The notes below the pieces were generated by a model. It was not told where the DNA came from, did not search any database, and saw nothing but the letters and a program-made list of their open reading frames with translations. A DNA stretch of 64,000 bases, taken from Pseudoips prasinana (taxonomy: Eukaryota > Arthropoda > Insecta > Lepidoptera > Nolidae). Below are positions 43,207 through 54,069 of the stretch, in pieces (the stretch's first letter is position 1; the number at the start of each line of letters is the position of its first letter). The stretch spans positions 8,793,001 through 8,857,000 of the forward strand of contig OX621249.1 of the NCBI GenBank assembly GCA_951640165.1, given 5' to 3'. Made by a program: the position numbers and the translations under genes.

Positions 43207-43689
43207 AATAAAAAGTACTAAACGAAAAAACTATGAAATAACACCAAGCGGTGAGGGTCAGCCATGTCCTGAGGAATTGCTTCTATTGTCCAACAAATTT
43301 AATCAGATAAAACCAAGGAGGAATTGGAATTAAGTTGTTCCAATTCTGGCAAAACTAAAAAAGTCTAAACGACTGTTGTCGAATGGCTGCATCGTACAAC
43401 GTTAAGTGTACGGCGACGCTCAGTAATGAAACCAAAAAGAAATTGGCGGGCACCCATCTAAAGAACCGACGTGTGCCTGAGCCACACCATGAGCACCAAA
43501 TCCATGAAATGTACAAGGCTTATTCAAGTTGACGGTAATTTAATTCAACCAACATTTCAATAATAAGCCGTTAAAGTGCATATTACCTAGATAAACTTCA
43601 GATTAACAAGTCTGAGCAGATTGAGTCATAATTTCGTCTTCTATATAGCATTTCACTGTTTTCTTTTCCAAATACTTTATTTCAATAAT
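43207..43689. other. no recognised feature
   Basis: AT-rich DNA. Confidence 0.4.
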
Positions 43690-43751
43690 GAAGATACTTC
43701 TAGTTTAGGATTTATGATACTGTTCATAAATCCTAAACTAGAAGTATCTTC
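43690..43751. repeat. perfect 28-bp hairpin
   Basis: Arms 43690-43717 (GAAGATACTTCTAGTTTAGG...) and 43724-43751 are exact complements around a 6-nt loop TACTGT. No mismatch in 28 bp implies a very recent origin, selection, or an assembly/sequencing foldback. Confidence 0.85.
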
Positions 43752-44094
43752 AGAAAACAATCTTTAACTGTCCATGAATATTATCTTTGTTGGAACTATA
43801 ACAATTCACAGTCAATACCGCGTAAATATGAAAAGGTCTATCAAATAGCAACCTTTCTCTCTCGCCTACATTTTTCCTAATACGCCAAAAGGAGACAGAA
43901 GTTACAAATTCAATATTCAAGGTTCCCCGGCAGATTCCATGAACAGCAACAATACTTTTATAACCGTAAACTCGTAAATCATATAACATAGGCGGCAGTA
44001 AACGGGCCCTAAATTTAATCGCCTTGCTACAGTGTAAGGGATAGCTTTACAAAAACTGATATTTACAGTTAGGTTAGGTTCGCAGCTCAGGGAA
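43752..44094. other. no recognised feature
   Basis: AT-rich intronic DNA. Confidence 0.4.
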
Positions 44095-44356
44095 GACAGC
44101 GATCTGTTTGTGGCACAGTCGCTGTGCCGGACTGGCAGGAGTCGGTAATACGGGAGGGCAAACTAAAGCTCTTCCAGGGTACGTGTCCCAACCACCTGGC
44201 ATATGGCGCAAAAAGGGGGGAACCGGAGCAGCATACTCGCGTTCCGGGGGCCCCTCCGAACAGGCACTAGAAGAAGTCTACGGCAGGTTAGGTTTTGTCG
44301 GTGCGAGTCCGACATACCCACCCGCAGATATAGCCCTCGCTTATCTACATTGTTAA
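44095..44356 (+). other. GC-rich block of unknown origin
   Basis: About 260 bp, strikingly GC-rich (CGTTCCGGGGGCCCCTCCGA) and open for 82 codons in one frame (44108-44356) with G/P/A-rich residues and no motif. CGGTGCGAGTCCGACATACC recalls a tRNA-like B box. This may be an unrecognised SINE or LINE piece rather than a gene. Confidence 0.3.
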
Positions 44357-45376
44357 TTGCTGTTAAGACTAGAATCTAAGTAATTTGTGTCAGATGCCAC
44401 CTCCTTTGGGTTCCGAAACTCGGCTCAGAATGGTTGGTTACTAAATCAAACCCATTGAGTAGAATTTACGTAGGTTATATTTAGAGATTGTTCAGTGTTG
44501 ATGTACGCATTTTTGGAACGTAGTTCCTTATCGCGCGTTGTGAAAGGGGACTAGACGGAAAAAAATCTTACGAAAAGTTGTCACGACACTTTTTGCAGCT
44601 GTGCGGCGTGCGCATGTTTCTCTCTCTCTCGCTCTCTCTTATAGAAAGCAAGCCAGATATTTTCATTTCCATTTCGCATTGAACAGTGTGGTGTCGCGAC
44701 GATTATTTTTGTAGAGTGTATACAGGTTTTCGTTCCATCCGGGTGTCCCTTGACACCTCTCAAATTTTTTATATTTATTGCAGTACTCGAGAGGTTCCGA
44801 ATCATTATGATGCTCTGTTCCTCGTTACGCAGTCCCTAACATCATATATATTATAGTCCGCTAAAGATGCGTAATGTACTCTCATAAAAATAGTTCTGTC
44901 TTCTTTACTATGCTAAGAGCATTCTTTCTTAGTATAACTGCCGGTTTTATTCCTCAATTTAGCAGTTTGGGGGTCGCAAATATCTCCTATCTCTACCTGA
45001 TTATTATTAATGTTTTCATACTTGTCATATGGGCAGTGGTTATACAATTCAGTAAATAAACATAGGATAGATTTCCACTTATTAAAATTTCTTTAGTTAC
45101 CCTAGTGTTTTTATAAAAGATCTTTACAGTCTGCCTAGGAAGTCTTTTACTGCTTCACCGGACAATATAGGCGAGCGTACTGCTAGCTAAGTACCCGCAC
45201 CGGATGGTTTCGGACCTTAATTCTGGGTGAATACTAATGTCGTGATAAGTTTGAGGGTCAGTTGTTTTTCCGGATGTTTTAAGTTGTCGCTCTACGTTAA
45301 TACGCTAAAACCCGGAGCTCTAGTTTGATCGAAGAAGGCATTTCGTCGATAAAAATGCAAACAAAGGGCCATGGAC
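44357..45376. other. no recognised gene
   Basis: Contains a CT microsatellite (about 44620-44640). TTTACTGCTTCACCGGACAA at about 45146 recurs at about 50950, and inverted near 56478, as a short dispersed motif. Confidence 0.4.
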
Positions 45377-45480
45377 GATTTCCCTGTCTTTTGAAAATTC
45401 AGAAACCGCGGGGTTACAAAACGAGTTCAGGTCATCACCTGAACTAAACTGAATTTGAAATTGACAGGGAAATCTGGTGT
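45377..45480. repeat. foldback of about 100 bp with two nested stems
   Basis: The outer stem ATTTCCCTGTC / GACAGGGAAAT continues as TTCAG / CTGAA, and the inner stem is GTTCAGGT-CATC-ACCTGAAC. It is probably a small MITE. A GAAACCGCGGGGTTACAAAA block in the left arm echoes Helitron ends. Confidence 0.5.
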
Positions 45481-45567
45481 GATGACACCATCTCCGTTTG
45501 GGCCTACCACGTCGGCTATTTTGAGGAACCCAATTGGTTCAACAATATTTATTAATCATAATTATCA

Positions 45568-45778
45568 TTGTGGTGGTTCGCATCCCATCCCGTATGGGAC
45601 GTAAGTGTCGTCGTCAGGCAATATCTACCAGAGAACAGCAGCGTCTCTCTGGGGACTAGGACCATCGTACTGCGATTGCCCACCCGTCTGCCAAGCGTAG
45701 CATCCCCTTAAGATCCTTGAGGTAGGGTTTTGCCAAGCATTGGACGTCTATCGGCTGAAATGATGATGATGATGATGA
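45568..45778 (+). repeat. SINE group B
   Basis: TTCGCATCCCATCCCGTATG, GCCCACCCGTCTGCCAAGCG and GGACGTCTATCGGCTGAAAT, then ATGATGATGATGATGA. Confidence 0.75.
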
Positions 45779-46401
45779 AGGAAATTTACCTCATTCATTT
45801 TTCTATAATAATGTGTTACAGCTGATCTAATGACATTTTAAGAACTATGCTTTGTTGGCGGAGCTTCTTATATTCTTTCCTATATTCGGCAAGCGCTTTG
45901 AATTCTTGTTGCGATCTGACTTTCACTTTCTCGTGAAGCTGATAACCCTAAAAGCCGATTCGAAGAGGCGTAACTCTTTCGATTGTAACAAATGCCAATT
46001 GGATGTGTTATGAATGCCTTAGAATGAGAATTCTTGGAATGCGACGTGGTTATTATTGCATGATCCATAAAAGAGGAAGTCAATATGTGTAGCGTTATGT
46101 GGACTCTTCATCACCAAGAGTTATTCATGTTTGATCTGTAAAATAAAAGTAAGAAGATAACATTTTTAAATTATCACAAAATATGCGTAATACTTCATTT
46201 GTTTATACATATATATGTATAGCGTCTGAGGAGTATAACTACAACGCGGATACTGTCTTGTTCTATTGTTTTGTATTGTTGTGGTATACACAATCGATCT
46301 CTTATACACCACAAAAGTGGTCTGAATATACAGCTTTCTTTCTCTTTTAATTTTAATCCATTGATAGCGCTTGTAAATAGTGCGAATAACATTTATACAA
46401 T
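45779..46401. other. no recognised feature
   Basis: AT-rich intronic DNA. Confidence 0.4.
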
Positions 46402-46565
46402 TTACTGCACGTCTGGCGCAGCGGCTAAGACAGACGCCTCGCCGTTTGTTTCGCGCGTTCATGTCCCGCGCCGGACAACTATTTATGTGACCCATAAATT
46501 GTGTCTGTCTATTATATGTTTGTAAAGTACCCCGCGACACAGGGATTAGATTCCCTAGTGCGGGC
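46402..46565 (+). repeat. SINE group D, full length
   Basis: CTGCACGTCTGGCGCAGCGG head, CTATTTATGTGACCCATAAA middle and ACCCCGCGACACAGGGATTA then TTCCCTAGTGCGGGCGTTGG tail. Confidence 0.8.
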
Positions 46566-46671
46566 GTTGGCTTTTTAGAACAATATTACTTACATAGAAT
46601 TGCTTACGAGAAGTTTTGACATTAAACCTGAGATTTAGTTGAAGAAATTAAGCGTCAAAATAATATATATC

Positions 46672-46910
46672 TCAGGACAATGTCACACAGAACATCCTAG
46701 CCCCAAACTAAGCAAAGCTTGTACTATGGGTACCAGGCGACGATATACTCGTACATACTTATATAGATAGATAAATACTTATATACATAGAAAACATCCA
46801 TGACTCAGAAACAAATATTCGTGCTCATCTCACAAATATTTGCACTTACCGGGATTCGAACCCAGGACCACCAGCTTCGTAGGCAGGAGCACTACCAACA
46901 AGGCTGCGGT
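46672..46910 (-). repeat. tRNA-derived SINE, near full length
   Basis: Near-duplicate of 819-1052 (CCCCAAACTAAGCAAAGC; ACCGGGATTCGAACCCAGGA). Confidence 0.8.
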
Positions 46911-47445
46911 GACCGTCCAAAAAATATATACATCATGCCGACAAAGATTTGAGAACAGTTTAATTTACGCAGTTCTTAGTTTAAACGAAAGTAGTTACTT
47001 TAAATAATGAAGTGGTCCGCAGCACCTTTGCTCCTTATCTAACGTGTTTGTGGGCGCGCTAACTACCCTCATTTTTCACCGGCGATAATTTATAAACCGT
47101 GAAACGTTAACGGGGACATCGCGCCGCGTCGCAATATTTCGCGTCCAAATATTTTTCCCCGCGGGTAATGTGGTTTTGGCTCGAATGTAAATGTTGTACG
47201 GAATCCGGGTACCAATTATATATTATATAGTCTTTTGTCTGCGCCCGACAACCAGACATGCCAACATACTATCGGAAATAAAATTGTAAATCAATGCTGA
47301 AAATACGTTTGTCCGATTTGTGGACCGTGGAACTGTGAATACGATATTAATGAAAAGCCAATTTCGTAACGAAATAAAGCTCCAAAAAAGACAGTAAGTT
47401 AATTTCTACTTATATATAAGATTCAAAAAAGGTAAACAGAACTGA
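46911..47445. other. no recognised feature
   Basis: Mixed composition (GC-rich around 47110-47170). No exon is supported. Confidence 0.35.
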
Positions 47446-47830
47446 CAGGCCAGATGACGTGGCTGTAAATGCTTGCTTTTCACGCCGCAGGTCGTGGGTT
47501 CGATTCCCACCCAGGACAGATATTTGTGTGCACACTAATATTATAAAGGCGAAAATTTGTGAGGGTGTGGCTGTGTGAGTGTGTATGTTTATTACTTCTT
47601 CACGTCTAAACGTCTGGAGCGATTTTAATTGGTATGGAGATAGCTGACACCCTGGATGTAACACATAGGCTATAATTGATAAAGTTTAACGCGGGTAAAA
47701 CCGTGGGGCACATATGATATAAGATTCTATGTATTTACCAAAGAAAAGTAGTATATGTAGTATATCAGCTATCTGATTACCATGGTACAAGCTCTGCTTA
47801 ATCAGCTATCATATGGCTGATTTTGAATAA
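47446..47830 (+). repeat. SINE group A split by a Helitron
   Basis: The head and B box (GGGTTCGATTCCCACCCAGG) run to TTTGTGTGCA at 47530. The SINE resumes at about 47712 with ATTCTATGTATTTACC and ends CAAGCTCTGCTTAATCAGC. Confidence 0.75.
47531..47711 (+). mobile_element. Helitron, decayed 3' end, nested in a SINE
   Basis: CACTAATATTATAAAGGCGA 5' region, ACACATAGGCTATAATTGAT and GCGGGTAAAACCGTGGGGCAC near the end. The expected CAGCTAG has mutated to CATATGA. It belongs to the 38861 subfamily. Confidence 0.65.
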
Positions 47831-47934
47831 TGTGCCTGAATATTTAAATCAGTGTATGGTTTTGATACTCTTTTTCTAAGTTGTATAATCTAATAATATA
47901 ATTTTTATTAAACGTTATATTGTTTCCTTTGCAG

Positions 47935-47979
47935 AACGCTATTGATAGCAGTCAACCGCCAATACAAAGTATTTTAAAG
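47935..47979 (+). CDS. internal exon 3 of the proline/serine-rich gene (micro-exon)
   Basis: A 45-bp exon between TTTCCTTTGCAG and GTACGT, both strong splice sites, phase 0 on both sides. It codes NAIDSSQPPIQSILK. The other two frames are closed by stops, which fixes the frame of the whole chain. At 15 codons it is symmetrical and could be an alternatively included cassette. Spacing to the next exon is only 1.08 kb, the shortest intron of the chain. The product is not recognised. Confidence 0.65.
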
Positions 47980-48569
47980 GTACGTATACAATCAAAATAC
48001 TGTATTATATTAAAGTAGAAAAATCTGAGGAGAAAGTTGGATCTTTTGGGCCACCTGGCTTTGTACAATCTTCACTATTACTTGAAAGACTTACATCCAA
48101 ATGTATTATAGTCTTCAAAAAAAATGGTTTCGGAATCCACGTATTAACCTTTATTTTATTGACAAAAGCCATTCATTCTACCGTGTCGCGTCATCCTAAT
48201 TCTAATGAGACTTACATATGTCAAATATGACAGTTGTTCAAATAGGGAAATAAAATCTTGTTACTTGTGTCTATGTACTTTGCTTTAATTAATTCTGCGC
48301 ATTTTTATTACATAATCGAGCGAACTCCTCACTAGCAATGTATACTAAATATAACTTCTAGTACAAATACATACAGAGCATAATATACGCGGCAACTTAT
48401 AGAACACAATTTTCAAAGTTGCCCAAATTTTACTTACGCTTTATTAAATTGATCGCTATAGATCATAGAACTTTCTTCTTCAGTATGCTTATTATTTGAA
48501 AATTAGTACCCTTAAAACAGTAAGCTCCTGTAATAATCGTCTGGCATGTTTTAGCATCTGTTTTGTCTG
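47980..48569. other. intron DNA, no recognised feature
   Basis: AT-rich sequence between the 45-bp exon and the next SINE. Confidence 0.4.
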
Positions 48570-48960
48570 CTAGTGTCGCTGACTGCTAAGCCAGAGGTCG
48601 TGGGTTCGATCCTCATTAGGGACAAATCTTTGTGTAAGGAGCACGATTCTCTATAATGTGTATGTACCTGACCTCTTTCCGGTCGTGTCGCTAGTCGTCC
48701 CATCGGATCATGAGAGTGATGGAATAGATAGTGCCCTGTGTTATAGTGATGTAATAGATAGTGCCCTGTGTTATGAGTATGATAGTGCGCACACATATGT
48801 CCTGCCCAATTGGCTAATCTCCATTGAGAATGGCTGCCATGGCCGAAATTCGGCCGGGAAGACATCATCATCATCATCATCATGTATTTATAAACATATA
48901 TACGTATGTAAGATGCCTGTTTGGCTCTGCCTAGTTTGGGATCATATGGACCGGCTTTTC
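48570..48960 (+). repeat. tRNA-derived SINE split by a SINE C-type tail
   Basis: Head GACTGCTAAGCCAGAGGTCG with GTGGGTTCGATCCTC runs to about 48654. The 3' block GGCTCTGCCTAGTTTGGGAT resumes after 48892. Confidence 0.7.
48655..48892 (+). mobile_element. SINE C-type 3' body inserted in a SINE
   Basis: CCATCGGATCATGAGAGTGA, CACACATATGTCCTGCCCAA and GGCTGCCATGGCCGAAATTC, then (ATC)n. GATAGTGCCCTGTGTTAT occurs twice 26 bp apart. The simple-repeat tail suggests LINE-driven insertion. Confidence 0.65.
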
Positions 48961-49063
48961 TTCCAGACACGTTATAATAGGTTCTTTATCTAACAAATTG
49001 TGTCAAAGTGCTTTAATAACTGTTCAAATTGTTTGAGTACTATTATAATATTGTTTGTTTTAG

Positions 49064-49159
49064 GAGATGAAGTCGCTTCCGACGCCGTTGTCAGTGATAG
49101 CCGCAACGCCGAGGAAGGAATTAGAAAACAAGTTCATCTTCAACCCGTACACAAATAAG
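49064..49159 (+). CDS. internal exon 4 of the proline/serine-rich gene
   Basis: 96 bp (32 codons) between TTGTTTGTTTTAG and GTAAAT, phase 0 on both sides. It codes EMKSLPTPLSVIAATPRKEL and then ENKFIFNPYTNK, the most conserved-looking segment of the chain: charged, with an aromatic FIFNPY patch. GC is about 50% against AT-rich flanks. A LINE fragment begins only about 40 bp past the donor, yet the donor itself is intact. The TPLS and TPRK motifs could be proline-directed phosphorylation sites. I cannot name the family. Confidence 0.7.
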
Positions 49160-49199
49160 GTAAATATATTAGTAGTAATACGCCAGAATTCGATATTTC

Positions 49200-49471
49200 A
49201 TCCATATCACCTGGATGAATGGTCATCTACCACCGTGCATTTCACAAGAAACTTTTTGCCGCGCACTACCGCTCTGTGGAATCAATTAGCTGCGGAGGTA
49301 TTTCCGATCCGGTATGACATGGCAACCTTCAAGAAGCGAGCCTATTCTTTTCTTAAAGCCGGCAACGCACTTGCGGCTTTTCGAGTGTTACGAGTGTCCA
49401 TGGGCGGCGGTGATCACTTACCATCTGGTGATCTGCTTACTTATTTGATATCCTATTTTATATATAAATAA
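49200..49471 (+). pseudogene. LINE C-terminal fragment (jockey/CR1-like)
   Basis: Encodes [31 protein letters not shown] and [13 protein letters not shown], the C-terminal tail seen after the reverse transcriptase in lepidopteran non-LTR elements (recalled, clade uncertain). It reads in the same direction as the host gene, within its intron. Confidence 0.6.
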
Positions 49472-49483
49472 AAATAGTAATAT

Positions 49484-49700
49484 CACCTGGAGGAATGGTT
49501 GTATATCGTGGATTTCGGTACACTCTGTGAAATGATTTAGCTGCAGAGGTATTTCCGATCCGGTATGACATGGTGACCTTCAAGAAGGGAAACTATATCT
49601 TTCTTAAAAACCGGCAATACACGTGCTGATCCCCTGGTGTTGCGAGTGTCTATGGGCGGCGATGATCGATCACTTACCATCAAATGAACCGCTTGCTCTT
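49484..49700 (+). repeat. second, decayed copy of the same LINE fragment
   Basis: AGCTGCAGAGGTATTTCCGA and CGGTATGACATGGTGACCTT repeat blocks of 49200-49471 in tandem, with more substitutions. Confidence 0.6.
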
Positions 49701-51346
49701 TAGTCTTTAAAAAAAACTGTTTTATCTTAGACTTATTTTAACAATTGTCTTTAAGTGCCTTATGTTTAAATTGTGTTTTACAAACTTTGGTCTTATCGTA
49801 TATGACAGTCGATTTTCCTCAACTTTGTGGTAGTTATAATAACACTACTTACTCGATAACGGCTGAAAATGTGCTGTTAATGACTTAGAAGGGAATACAT
49901 ATACAGTTTAAGCAGTATAATAGAAACATTTCTGTGAAGTTATCCATATAGTGTATGTATAAATTCACAGAAATGTTTTACTCTATTTTGTTATATTCCA
50001 CACTATTAACAAAAATAATTGGGTTGCACCAGGCCTGTATCGCTCGGCATTTTAGACGCGACTGCTCAAATACATCGAGGTGACCGGCCTATCCGTACAT
50101 TAGCGAGCGTAAAAGAGAATGAAAGTTCTTGCTATAGTCAGACCGAATTAAGCTGTCATGCGTAATGATTCGGTACATAATAGTCCGCACGTGTAATTTA
50201 AGTAAATATAATCATGCAGGGTAGATTGAACTTTATTCCGTCGCAGTGAAGGTGGTTTGTTATTTAACAGTCTTTATGAAATATTATTAATCTTTATTCG
50301 GTGATTACACTTGAATTTGTGAATACATATTACTAACATTATTTTAAGTTAAATATGGCGTAATAAAAGCCTGCCTTATTCATTACTTCCTATGAAGAAC
50401 TTTGCATAGTTATTTACGGGAAAGGTTTATACGACAGTATTTACAGACGCCAGGACATTTAGTTGCCCCAATCTTGCAGATGCTTTTTATAGATTTTAAA
50501 CTTTATCACATAAGCATAAGGTTCACTTTCAATTGGGGAAATTTGACAGATTGGGGTAGCTTGATGTGCTGGCGTCGTTACATAGTTCTCTATATAAATA
50601 AAGACTAGCAAAATATCAGAGATGTAGAGAGAACGTCGCAAATGATTGGTTTTGTTTTGATGTTAAACTTCTTTACGCGCTGGAGAATGCGTGACTAGAG
50701 CGTTACGAAAAGTGTAATCGGGCGAGGCGAACGGAAGTTGATAGGCAGATGTAAGTTAATGGAAATAGAAAGAGAGAGAGAGTTATGTTTCGTATTTTAC
50801 TGTAGGGCTAAGAGAGGCAGTTGCGAGCACTCATTTTCTTTCTCTCTTTCTCTCATAGTGAGTTACGTTTGGTATATCTAAGTTGTACTTCAGTAATGTG
50901 GTTTAAAGCGCACTCGCTTTTTTAAGTTTTTATGTCACATACAGTTACATTTACTGCTTCACCGAACAGAGTACTAAGTGACGTATGCTACAGGAGACTG
51001 ATAATAGGGTCAGAACTTCCACACAGGTTGATTACTGGAAGCGATTAAAGAGTTTGTTTATAGGGCCGTTTTGTGAACCCGCGAACCAGGCAATATGTCA
51101 GGCGACGGTGGTCCCGGTCCTGGGCCTGCGAGAACGCTATATTGAATTGAGTAGTGTCACGGAAGTTTATATTGGCCTTGACAAAAATGTTTGTGATAAT
51201 TATATGCTGTGCATAGGTTCTAGAATATTGTTTGTAATGTTATCAACCATAACAATTCATTGCTACACATAATTTTACGGATTACGGTAATTACCAGAAC
51301 CTCTGTACTTGGGCTCTTACTCATATCATAGATAAAATTATAAAAT
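49701..51346. other. intron DNA, no recognised exon
   Basis: Includes the hairpin at 49925-49977 and GA/CT runs near 50768 and 50840. An island of raised GC at 51060-51140 has no splice pair. Confidence 0.35.
49925..49977. repeat. perfect 14-bp inverted repeat
   Basis: AACATTTCTGTGAA (49925-49938) and its complement (49964-49977) around a 25-nt loop. Confidence 0.65.
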
Positions 51347-51545
51347 CCATCTCATAGCATGGGGGGTGTAATTGTTGTCCCGAGGGAATATCTACCGGGG
51401 AACGGGCAGCAGCGTCTCTCTGATTACTACAATCGCTAACTCGTCTGCCATACGTGATAATTATGGGGTATGATCTCCCCACAAATGATTTTTGGGGGAG
51501 GTATTGTTTGTCCAGCAGTGGACGTCTGTTGGCTGATATAATGAA
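51347..51545 (+). repeat. SINE group B
   Basis: CCATCTCATAGCATGGGGGG, AACGGGCAGCAGCGTCTCTC and GTCCAGCAGTGGACGTCTGT. Tail ATAATGAAATGA. Confidence 0.75.
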
Positions 51546-51914
51546 ATGACATATGAACAGGAATAGTACTAGCCGAAGCCTACGGACGCGTAGCTGTCAA
51601 AATTTACAAGTTGTAGCATAAATCGTTGAGGAATTTTGAGGAGAGTAATGTGCATCTTAATATATACAGAAATCACATAATGATATAAGAAAAACGAATA
51701 TATGTCTCCCTATTGCAAATTTATTTATGCCTCTCCTTAACATCTATCATTACAGGTCTTGACCTAATGCGATAGTGTTGGTGTTAAAATTATAAAATCC
51801 TTATTGAACTAAATTTTAAACGAATTATTCATGTAACTTACTACATTTAACAGGATCTTTACGAATTCACTCAAATTACATGGGAATATATCCACTAAAT
51901 TATTCAGCTAATCG
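51546..51914. other. no recognised feature
   Basis: AT-rich intronic DNA. Confidence 0.4.
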
Positions 51915-52035
51915 ATATTTATCCTGGAAACCAGATAACTGATATACTACTTTTCTTTTGTAAATACCTACTTATATAGATAATCTTTTGTATTATATAT
52001 ATTGTAAATACATACTTATATATTTAATTTTTATT
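51915..52035 (-). repeat. SINE group A middle fragment
   Basis: GGAAACCAGATAACTGATAT, ACTTTTCTTTTGTAAATACC and TACTTATATAGATAAT in antisense. Confidence 0.6.
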
Positions 52036-52477
52036 TTGTAAGGAAAGTAAAATTTTATTTTGTTTATTTTGCAAAGGCTCAGGGTCGTTGCGTTTAGTCC
52101 ACTATTTGTGGTACACCTTGTAAAATTGCATTATAAATTCATGAAATCCAACATCGCAACTTATTTATAAATAAACTGAACTGAAGTGTTTTCAAATTCA
52201 GCGTATAATGCATTAGAAATCCAATTTCTGAACGTACAAACGTAACATTATTGCATTAAGTTCTAACAATGTTCTATTTTTTATGAAAAGATCACAAACA
52301 AATTATCTCTTTCCCTATGCACTCTATTTCATAAGCGTATACAGAAATCTTTTGTTTAATTAAAATTTTATATCGCTCCTATTTTCCACTAGATCTCTAT
52401 GCACTTGGTATTATGCTGTAGTTAATTTAATTTCGTGGCGTAATACTTAACATTTTAACTTAAAACTTGTTTGCTAG
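52036..52477. other. no recognised feature
   Basis: AT-rich intronic DNA. Confidence 0.4.
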
Positions 52478-52905
52478 ATGCTCTCACGGGTCCGTAAGGC
52501 TGCGTTTCCACTGAGGCGGAGTGGAGACGAGCTGTGCCGCATTCACCAATCACAGGGCTTGTAATCCACACCAGCGGAAAAGAGATGTGGATTCCAAGCC
52601 ATGTGATTGGTGAACGCGGCACAGCTCGTCTCCGCTCCGCCTCAGTGGAAACGCAGCCTAAGCGATCGGCGATGTTAAGCAACTAGGCTCGCGGTCGGTC
52701 CATAGATGGGTGACCGCCAAAGTGGTTTAATTTCTGAGCGTCTCCGTGCTTCGGAGGGTCGTGCGTCGTTTAGCTGTCGGTCCCGGTTGTAGTAAAAAAA
52801 CAACAGTCGCTAAGCCATGTCAGAGGCCTACTGGGCGGCTTGAATAACTCTAACTCTAGGGTAACCACTGTCCATAGGATAAGTAAGTAAGTATTTAATA
52901 TACAG
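52478..52905 (+). repeat. 5S-rRNA-derived SINE, best copy, split by a MITE
   Basis: After removal of the MITE the head reads GCGATCGGCGATGTTAAGCA, GCGGTCGGTCCATAGATGGG and TGACCGCC. It follows the 5S rRNA order of the GTTAAGCA box and the GATGGGTGACCG box, about 30 bp apart. The body CTCCGTGCTTCGGAGGGTCG and CTAAGCCATGTCAGAGGCCT follows, then a TAAG-type tail. Confidence 0.8.
52498..52658. mobile_element. PIF/Harbinger-like MITE
   Basis: 161 bp with TIRs of about 57 bp beginning GGCTGCGTTTCCACTGAGGC, two mismatches between arms, flanked by TAA at 52495-52497 and 52659-52661. A TWA-type 3-bp duplication is typical of PIF/Harbinger. The arms nearly meet, so it folds into one long hairpin. Confidence 0.75.
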
Positions 52906-53233
52906 GATTTTGTCATAATATGTCCGTAATGATATTCAAAGTATTTTAGAGTGCAATACAGAATTGCTACCACTTTATTATGTTTTCAAGTTCATGACTG
53001 TAAAGCATTTGTTAGCATGCATTGCAAGGCTACAACGCCACAATGAAAATACGATCCAATAAAATGATTAATGGTGACAAAAGGCAATTGATGCGTCGCT
53101 TCGAATCGCCATGCGAATTTTCAACGTTGAGAATGTTCAACGGGTAGACAAAGAGAAATATTTTAATAGAGGACTGAAATTCAGTTTTATAAGAGATAAG
53201 AAGCAATATGAATATTGGTATTTTATAAGCGAA
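52906..53233. other. no recognised feature
   Basis: AT-rich intronic DNA. Confidence 0.4.
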
Positions 53234-53370
53234 CTAGCTATCCGCCTGCAGCTTCGACCGAATAGACTATATTTTTGGACTTGAGTTCAAGCGAAAGTAG
53301 CCCATGGACGTCCCCAGGGTTCAATCTACCTCCTTGCCAATTTTCAATTGAAATAATGAGTTACTTTCGC
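53234..53370 (-). mobile_element. Helitron 3' end (another subfamily)
   Basis: CTAGCTATCCGCCTGCAGCT at the left is the inverted CTAG end with its GC-rich hairpin. GTCCCCAGGGTTCAATCTAC follows. The other end was not found. Confidence 0.55.
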
Positions 53371-53494
53371 ACTTATTTATGAGATAAAAATATCAGGAAA
53401 AAAATGTCAGCTTCACAAAATTTAAAAAAGAATTAACTAATGGAATATGATGCTTCAAATAGTTTTTTTTATGGCGTATGTGGAAACATTTAAG

Positions 53495-53590
53495 AATACA
53501 TTGGAAATATTTTAATAATTGAATATATTGGAAATAGTTTAGCATATATTGGAAATATTTAAGAAAATATTGGAAATATTTTAAATTTTC
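53495..53590. repeat. 21-bp tandem repeat
   Basis: ATTGGAAATATTTAAGAAAAT-type units start at 53500, 53527, 53548 and 53569. Confidence 0.7.
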
Positions 53591-54069
53591 GAAATATTAT
53601 TTCTTTTGGCCATTAATCTGAATCTGTATTAAAACTTGATTTTAAACGAGAAACTCTATGGAACACATTAATTGAGACGTGACTTAATTAAGAAATGATA
53701 TTTTAATATATATATGTAATCAATATATTTTTTAGTATGTTCTGTTACATTTTATAATCTATGTCCCAACATTTACGTCGGCATGCTCCTAACGGAGTAT
53801 TTGTTTCTGTAGACGCAAACGTTATTTTGGTTCTAAGAGTAATATTATAGAGGTGGCACTTTTATTGAAAGTGCCAGACGACGTTGGTGATGCGTGTCGG
53901 TCGGAGTGAGGAAGGGATGACATTTGTGACGTGTCGTCGGGTTGATTTGCAATGGCATTCATATTGGCATTTTGTTTATACTGAGTGTGTTATATTTATA
54001 TGTACAGTCGGGTACAAGAAGAAGGTACTTTATCGTATGGGTAGTGGTAGTATCGTAGTGTCAGAGTAT
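53591..54069. other. no recognised feature
   Basis: AT-rich intronic DNA. A 73-codon frame from 53884 runs into the next SINE piece. Confidence 0.35.

Noticed and set aside
44581..44805. 74-codon open frame with an RERERE run
   Set aside because: Produced by a CT microsatellite. No other coding evidence.
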